Source: Macrosoma leucophasiata
Lineage: Eukaryota; Arthropoda; Insecta; Lepidoptera; Hedylidae
DNA length: 64,000 bases
Assembly (NCBI GenBank): GCA_036365455.1
Contig: JAWQUS010000016.1
Location: 10,191,001 to 10,255,000 of the forward strand
Reading direction: 5' to 3'
Shown here: in pieces, positions 58,021-64,000 of the stretch
Numbering within the stretch: position 1 is the stretch's first letter
Layout: every line of letters begins with the position of its first letter
Notes under the pieces: model-generated
Told to the model about the DNA's origin: nothing
What the model saw: only the letters and a program-made list of their open reading frames with translations
Database searches by the model: none
Made by a program: the position numbers and the translations under genes

Positions 58021-58278
58021 TTTCATTGTAAAGATCTACAACATTCATTCAGAGATACAAGTAGGTATAACACAATTTGTGAGAGTTTAACATAAATAAA
58101 ATTTGCTGTCTCATTATATGTAATTCTACTAAAGCTTTACTGCAAACAGTTAAAACGCACGCCAAGAAGTTCTTAATCTTTGTTAGTAATACAGCGGAAT
58201 TTGTCTTCAATGCAATTAACTGCGTTTAAATTCCTTTTATTATGGTATTCCATTGATGAAAAAAAGGGTTTTTTTTTG

Positions 58279-58315
58279 TTATGGCAGAGCTCCAATGATG
58301 GAGCTTGAGGGCGTA
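58279..58315 (+). repeat. Family-A head fragment
   Basis: TATGGCAGAGCTCCAATGAT, GGAGCTTGAGGGCGTA: about 37 bp of a decayed head after a T-run. Confidence 0.45.
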
Positions 58316-58320
58316 ATTTA

Positions 58321-59868
58321 GACTTGTAATTTTCAATAGAAAAATACTGATAAAACTTTTCTGTACCTAGTTCTTAAAGACATATTCTCTAAATATATAG
58401 GTACTTATAGCAAAAAGTTTTGAGTCGCTCATACTATCGTCTCTTTGGATTATCGATGTCGTACAAACTTAGATATTAATATTACTTAACACAGTAAAAT
58501 TTTAGTGACGAATAAATGTACAGAAATTAAAAAACTCATAAACAAAGAAACTTGAGTTGCAGAAATAAAAATCAAGCTAAATTTGACTAGAATAAGATAC
58601 AAATATCTTAACATTATCAGCCATCAAATCTACGACAACTAGTAAATTTTGTGAACTAATATTAATCAAGTGAGACCTGTGAATATTTATTTTACTACAA
58701 TATTAACTAAAATAACTGACCATCAATTAAATTCCAAGCCTGATCGCTATTTTCAGTATTCAAATTACTTGGCTCTGGTGTAAATGTTTTTCAACAACAT
58801 ACATGGTTGATCGAAAAGCGACAACACAATTTCGGATTAAAAAAGGAAATCCATTGTCATAATACATCAACTTGGGGAGGAAATTTTCAAGGAACGAAGC
58901 CAAAATTCATTCGATTCTTCCATTTCAAACGCAATATAAATCATCGTCAGGCACACCTGACGGGGAGGGGATGAAAAATATCAAAACGTTCGAAACGGCT
59001 ATCAACAAGTTTCTACGGAGACTTCCTTCTGAGATTAAATCAATGTCCGATGCAGTTGAAACTGTAGTTTTCGAAGTCATTATGATCTCAGATTAGCAAG
59101 CTAAGATACGTTTATCATTTTGTCGGCCATTGAGCGCTAAAGAATAATATGTAAGTGTTGGCAGATTGTAAATGCCGTTATAGCAGAACCTAAATAGAAA
59201 AAAAAAACTGCAATAGGATCGAGCGTTCCGTATAAATGAGAAACTAAAAACTTCGTATGGGTTTTCCCTTTAATCTCTAATTATATATGTTATGGATAAT
59301 AACATCTTATTATTTTAAAGTTAAAGGTGTGTTGGAGCTGATAGAGGTGTAGGTCAATTTTAGTCCATTCTTGAAAATATAACTGTGAAATTATTTAACT
59401 AGAAATAGTTAAACAAATATGAGATTTTAACAATACCTAATTAATAACATAATTTAACGATGAAGATTATTGTTATACTGTGGTTATTGATACTTGTCAT
59501 ACAGTAGGTGTAGTTTGTGTAACCTTTTTATGTTTCACTTTTTTGAACCCCAATAGTTAGTTATATAACTAGGTATCACGTTCATATTTGAGTCACTGAA
59601 TACACAATATATTTTTTTTCCTGCTCCAAATGTCAACATAATCGGTCCAGTAATTTGGAAGCTAATCGACTCTGACATACAGTCGGACACAAGTGATAAT
59701 TAAAATGGTTCATTTTCTACCTTTTGAGATACGGAAATCTAAAAATAAACCGGTAGGAGATGATTGCTATAGCTTTCAAATCTATCACCCGAGGGAGCAA
59801 TAGCGAATAATCTAACGCTCGAAAGGTTGAGGTCATATCCAAGTAATGTCATAAATTATATAACTGGT
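58321..59868. other. No gene supported
   Basis: AT-rich. A 74-codon frame at 58872-59096 includes TFETAINKFLRRLPSEIKSM, faintly like the end of a reverse-transcriptase ORF, but too short to call. Confidence 0.35.
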
Positions 59869-60144
59869 ACTGGTGGTACAGCTCCAGTGACGGAGTTCGC
59901 GGACGTAGGCACCACCGCATTACATACTTGCCGCTAAATGGTAGTGTTCAGCACTATAATTTTCCGGTCAGGTGGTAATGTACGGCCCTGTAATTTCCGG
60001 CACAAAGGCATAACACCTTAGGACTCAGGAGTTGCAACGCATCTGCATTTTGACCTTCGTCTTTATGTAGGTGTCTATAGGCTGCAGTCATCACTTAACA
60101 CCAATGTGAACTGAATGCTTGTTTGCTATTTTTATTAAAAAAAA
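59869..60144 (+). repeat. Family-A retroposon, full length
   Basis: ACTGGTGGTACAGCTCCAGT, TTTCCGGTCAGGTGGTAATG, CATAACACCTTAGGACTCAG, tail GAATGCTTGTTTGCTATTTT plus A-run. Confidence 0.75.
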
Positions 60145-60825
60145 CTATAGCAACAGCAACAGCAATCATGCAAAGCCGAGCGGTCGAACGCCAGTAGTTT
60201 AGTTAATCCATTCCTGCACTTTTATCCCTGGATAGAATTAGTATAAAATGTAGGTATCCTAAGACATTAAAAACCTAAAACGTTTTTAATATCTTTCACT
60301 ACATAATCAAATTCCTTGAAGGGCTACTCCATATTGAATGGCCAGTCTGAGCTGGAATGTACACTTCGGAGAGCTTTAAAACAGTGTACATCTACTTAGC
60401 CGTTACGATGTCTAGACTCTAGACTAAAGATCATCATCGGAACTATTTGCAGTAGATACCTACCTACTAGTTTATGTCGTTAGCAAATATCTCAAATACG
60501 GACAAGACGGTTTCGACTATCGACATGCTAATACTAACCCCCTTATTCATAAACGTCCACTAGATACGTTTTAGCCATAGAATGCTTTGTCTTTGTCAGT
60601 TGCATTGACAAATGTGCAGGATAGAAAAAGACAAGGGAGATTTTAGCAATACTTTAGCTATAATACGTTTATGAATAAGGGGGTAAGTATATAAATAACA
60701 ATATTCAATCAATCATCAATTGAGGTAGAGAATTTGTTATTATTATTAGGTATTTAGTTCTACGCTATCAACAATATTTGCGACTCAAGATAGGTATACA
60801 ATATAAGTGTGTTATCTAATACCTA
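60145..60825. other. No gene seen; one inverted repeat
   Basis: CCCCCTTATTCATAAACGT (60538-60556) and its inverse ACGTTTATGAATAAGGGGG (60664-60682) bound a roughly 145-bp palindromic MITE-like element. Its inner sequence also partly mirrors (TTTTAGC against GCTAAAG-like). Nothing else recognised. Confidence 0.55.
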
Positions 60826-61134
60826 TCTATACAAATAAATAAAATTGGAGTGTATGTTCGTAATATAAAAATACTAATACGTAATACTAAATGCATACAC
60901 GGTACATTATACCAAAACAACAATTTTTAAAATGTTTGTCTGGCTGTCTGTGTGTTTGGCGGGGCTAATCTTGGGAACGGCAGGACCGATTTTGACGGGA
61001 CTTTCACTGGCAGATAGCTTATATAATAAGGAGTAGCTTACGCTACTTTTATACTAGCTGCGCCCACGACTTCGTCCGGGTAGATACTGAACAAACATAA
61101 ATTATCACACGGGCGAAGTCGCAGGCACAGATAG
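60826..61134 (+). mobile_element. Non-autonomous Helitron
   Basis: TCTATACAAATAAATAAAAT after A, TTGGAGTGT, AACAACAATTTTTAAAATGT, and a 3' hairpin of two inverted GCCCACGACTTCGTCC-type arms; ends ATAG (CTAG changed by one base) before T. Same family as 2504 and 57567, in opposite orientation. Confidence 0.75.
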
Positions 61135-61244
61135 TCTTATAATAAAATGCAATGATGTTAAATACTTTCTGAAGGTCTCCCAGGGCCAACCCCGGAGTTT
61201 GGTTATATGCCTGGAGACGACAATAGGTTGCTTGCAATCCATGC

Positions 61245-61421
61245 GTTTACCTCGCTTTGTTTGAGGATCGCGGGTTCGATTTCCGCACCGGAAAAAATAT
61301 TTGTATTACCTACAGATTTTTGTTTCTTATTTCCGAGTTTTGTGAATGTGTTTGCGTTGTATGTGTACAATGGCACCCGCGATACAGGTTGTAACTAGTA
61401 TGGAACTGTAAGTGTAAGCGC
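61245..61421 (+). mobile_element. tRNA-derived SINE, diverged
   Basis: B box GGTTCGATTTCCGCACCGGA, body TTGTATTACCTACAGATTTT, TGTATGTGTACAATGGCACC, CGCGATACAGG, end GTAAGTGTAAGCGC. The A-box region is degenerate, so the head is older or chimeric. Confidence 0.65.
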
Positions 61422-61711
61422 TTAGGATCCTTTCATTCTGCAGCGTGTCGCCGGTCGCGTACGCGCGCGACCGATGCAATTTGTATGAAATTCCACAGTG
61501 GCGTCACAGTAAATAGATACAAACTGTATGGAAACTAAGCCCATTTTATAAAATATTTACCTACACTCCATTGAAGCAACAGGGGTGTCACTAATTTTTT
61601 AAAAAAATGGTGTTTTTATTTTTGCATTTACTGTTTACTCAATCGTATTGGGATGTTGATTATTTTTTTATTGGTTACCCTGTAATAGTATTGGATAAAT
61701 AAATATTAATT

Positions 61712-61986
61712 ACTGGTGGTAGAGCTCCAGTGACGGAGCTCGCGGGCGTAGGCACCACCGCATTACCTGATTTACTTGCCGCTAAATGGTAGTGTTCAGC
61801 ACTATCGTGTTCCGGTCAGGTGGTAATGTACGGCCCTGTAATTTATTAACACCTTAGGCCTCAGGAGTGGTAACGCATTTGCATTTTGACCTTGGTCTTT
61901 GTGTGGGTGTCTATAGGCTGCAGTCATCACTTAACATCAATGTGAACTGCATGCTTGTTTGCCACTTCAATTAAATAAAAAAAAAT
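61712..61986 (+). repeat. Family-A retroposon, near full length
   Basis: ACTGGTGGTAGAGCTCCAGT, GTAGGCACCACCGCATTACC, a short deletion in the TTTCCGGCACAGAGG block, tail GCATGCTTGTTTGCCACTTC and A-run. Close to consensus. It ends 40 bp before the piggyBac-like element. Confidence 0.8.
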
Positions 61987-62031
61987 ATATATTCTATTTG
62001 TCTTTGAAACATATAGTCAATAAGTACTTAA

Positions 62032-63512
62032 CCCTCTATTGCATAGAAAGCCATTTATGGCTGATGCATTTAAATATTTTTTTTCTACACTTAGTTTTGC
62101 TAAAAATTATAAAATTTTGTTAGGGCTCCATCAATCGCTTATTCGTGGAATGGAACGTATTTTTTTTGTGTATAAATAGAGACAATTGCCAAGATAATTT
62201 CACTTTTTACCAACGTGTGCTCAGAAAATGGACGTGGCGATTCTTCGTAAGACTTTTATAATCAACAATTACCAGAAAAGGTAAGGAATTTGTGTGTAAA
62301 AATATGAGACCTATTATTCAAGGGTTCTTTTTACTCCAATTTATATGTTTTTCATAAGTCTTAGGTTTTTCTATTTCTTTTTCTAATTTTTTCATGGGAG
62401 CCACTTTTGGCTTTGTATGCATTTACGGTGTAAAACGCTGAGCCAGAAATGGCTTAGCATGCATTCAGCGATTCCTTTTTCTACCTTTCCATAATGATTC
62501 CATTACGTTTTAATGGCACTAATCGTTTCACTAAATCTATTCCCGCTCATGAATCCATTAGTGGTGACTCCGCATCTGACTTTGATGACGACAACATTCC
62601 GCTTTCTAACCTTCGCTTATGAAACACCCGCAATCAACCATTATACCCGAATCCGACTTGGATACTTCCGGTGACGAGAACAATATTGTTAATTAATCTA
62701 AGCAAATAAAAATAACTATAAATTTACTGGTACCCTGGCTTTATCAGATTGTATTCAAATGCTCGATTCACCAGCTGATTTCTTTATTTTGTTTTACTGA
62801 CGAGCTGTACAGGTCAATGTCTACAAGCTACCAGATCTGAAATGGAACAGTTCCTAGGAATTGTAATTTTCACTTCATTGGTCCATATGCCAGCCTCAAG
62901 AAGATATTGGTCTACTACTGTATATGACTCTGTATAAATTCAAACTCACCATATCTGTACAATATGGAAAAGCAGGAAATACCATCACAAAGAAACGTGG
63001 TCGCCCCAGCACTACCGGTACTCCTGTACAAGGTACGCCTACTACAAGCACGGCTGCTACGCCTACAGGTCGTAACAAATCTCCAGCATCACCCAAGAGC
63101 ACGTAAAGTCAGTGTTCAAAAGTTTTATTGAATTCGGTGCGATATGGTAGAAGCGACCACTTTTCAGTGCACGATGAACGTCGTCAGTTGTGCCAATATG
63201 GTTGTATGTTTCAATCGTACATAGAATGTGAAAAATGTAACGTTTACCTGTATCTCAATGAGAATAGAAATTGTTTCAAAGACTTTCATGTTGTCTAAAA
63301 TTTGTATTTCATGTGCATAGAAAGCCAGAAATGGCACGATCATAGAAAGTGCCAAATGCATACAAAGCCATTTATGGCTTTTAATTTTATTTTCTTAATT
63401 AAAGTACCTAATTTTTTTTTCGTTATGTAAATCCTTAATTTATCCCAATAAAACACAAATAAGACGAACATTTTTTTTTTCTCTCATTCCTGGTAATTCA
63501 TGCAATAGAGGG
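62032..63512 (+). mobile_element. piggyBac-like element, internally deleted, TTAA-flanked
   Basis: Terminal inverted repeats CCCTCTATTGCAT and ATGCAATAGAGGG, flanked by TTAA at 62028-62031 and 63513-63516, the precise piggyBac target. 1481 bp long. Contains transposase remnants (62549-63298) and five 14-bp palindromes of the AGCCA-NNNN-TGGCT type, three in the left and two in the right part. The core catalytic region is deleted. Confidence 0.85.
62549..63298 (+). pseudogene. piggyBac-like transposase remnant
   Basis: An acidic N-terminal piece ESISGDSASDFDDDNIPLSN (62549-62620). A mid-domain piece SEMEQFLGIVIFTSLVHMPA followed by SRRYW (62818-62910), of the family pattern FLGI...L..LPS.R.YW. 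An AT-hook-like KKRGRPS (62989-63009). The C-terminal cysteine-rich domain with LCQYGC, ECEKC and CFKDFH before a stop at 63296-63298. The DDD catalytic segment between the second and third pieces is missing and frames are broken. Confidence 0.8.
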
Positions 63513-63577
63513 TTAAAAGTTGTTAAGATATAACGATTCAAAATGTTACGAATTGTGAAATGACTCAAAACGGCCTA

Positions 63578-63746
63578 AACGACCCGGTTAGTCCAGCGGT
63601 GCGAAACCACCGTTTGATTCGAAGTGTCGCGGGTTCGATCCCCGCACCGGAACAAATATTTGTATGGCCTACAGATATGTATTTGTTTCGGGTCTGGGTG
63701 TTTGTGTATGTGTTGTATGTGTACAACGGCACCCACGACACAGGTT
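63578..63746 (+). mobile_element. tRNA-derived SINE
   Basis: tRNA-like head with A box TTAGTCCAGCGG (63588-63599) and B box GGTTCGATCCC (63632-63642), then GTATGGCCTACAGATATGTA, TGTGTACAACGGCACCCACG, ACACAGGTTT. The 3' end is shorter than in the copy at 1899. It begins 61 bp after the piggyBac-like element's TTAA. Confidence 0.8.
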
Positions 63747-63814
63747 TAATATTTTTTACATACATAAGTAGTTATAAAAAAAACAAACATGTACTATAAG
63801 AAATTAAAAAATAG

Positions 63815-64000
63815 TGCGCCGCCGGCAGCGGGAACAGGGTCCAAGCTATCGGTGGGTAGGGTCACGGAGACAGGAACCTCCTCACTATACGTGCCGTGCC
63901 GAGGAGTACCGCCTTCTGTATTTGACCCATGATCCAACCATGATCTTATTATTATTATAGTTTTAAGTACGGCAGACAGTTTAATTTTGATATAACTTGT
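63815..64000. other. Possible LINE 3' fragment, running off the window
   Basis: GTGCGCCGCCGGCAGCGGGA, AGGGTCACGGAGACAGGAAC, GAGGAGTACCGCCTTCTGTA, then a (TTA)n stretch. GC-rich text then a short simple repeat resembles a non-LTR retrotransposon 3' UTR; the family is not identified. Confidence 0.35.

Noticed and set aside
58872..59096. 74-codon frame resembling a reverse-transcriptase ORF tail
   Set aside because: The resemblance rests on a few residues (INKFLRRLPSEIK). No adjoining retroelement sequence was found.

Overview
The window looks like nuclear DNA of a moth or butterfly (Lepidoptera). It is AT-rich, has long introns with GT-AG junctions, and is littered with repeat types common in lepidopteran genomes: Helitron ends of the form CTAGCTGTGCCCGCGACTTC, tRNA-derived SINEs, piggyBac-like elements, and a roughly 280-bp retroposon present in about 25 copies. 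The order is inferred from these repeats and from the insect-like gene; the species cannot be named from the sequence alone.

Only one host gene is supported. It lies on the plus strand from 8825 to 29515, with a 3' UTR probably ending near 30780. Thirteen exons join in one open frame of 3504 nt (1167 codons plus stop). They encode the insect counterpart of IRSp53/BAIAP2: an IMD (I-BAR) membrane-bending domain in exons 1-7, a linker, an SH3 domain in exon 9, proline/serine/threonine-rich linkers, and a very long, charged, probably disordered tail in one terminal exon. The exon holding the start codon is not in the window. One short exon (14400-14492) was found only by requiring the IMD to be continuous.

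The rest is repeat-dominated. Region 1-8824 lies upstream of the first visible exon and holds SINE and Helitron copies, a 53-bp tandem repeat fused to its own inverted copy, and many retroposon copies. Introns 1-7 carry MITEs, a 979-bp foldback element, and two Mutator-like MITEs facing each other. Region 24.5-25.6 kb, in intron 8, holds a decayed piggyBac-like element.

From 30.8 to 64 kb no host gene is visible. This stretch has pairs of duplicated non-coding blocks at 33.5/34.7, 40.5/41.4, 44.6/45.3 and 51.4/52.2/52.8 kb. It also has a 773-bp GC-rich 15-bp minisatellite (43648-44420), a hAT remnant, a block of six TACACGG-type palindromes (52887-53364), a decayed but end-to-end Helitron with helicase remains (53906-56567), and an internally deleted piggyBac-like element with intact TTAA target sites (62032-63512).

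The most interesting theme is that three independent insertions, two clearly and one possibly piggyBac-like, each carry their own set of 14-20-bp palindromes.
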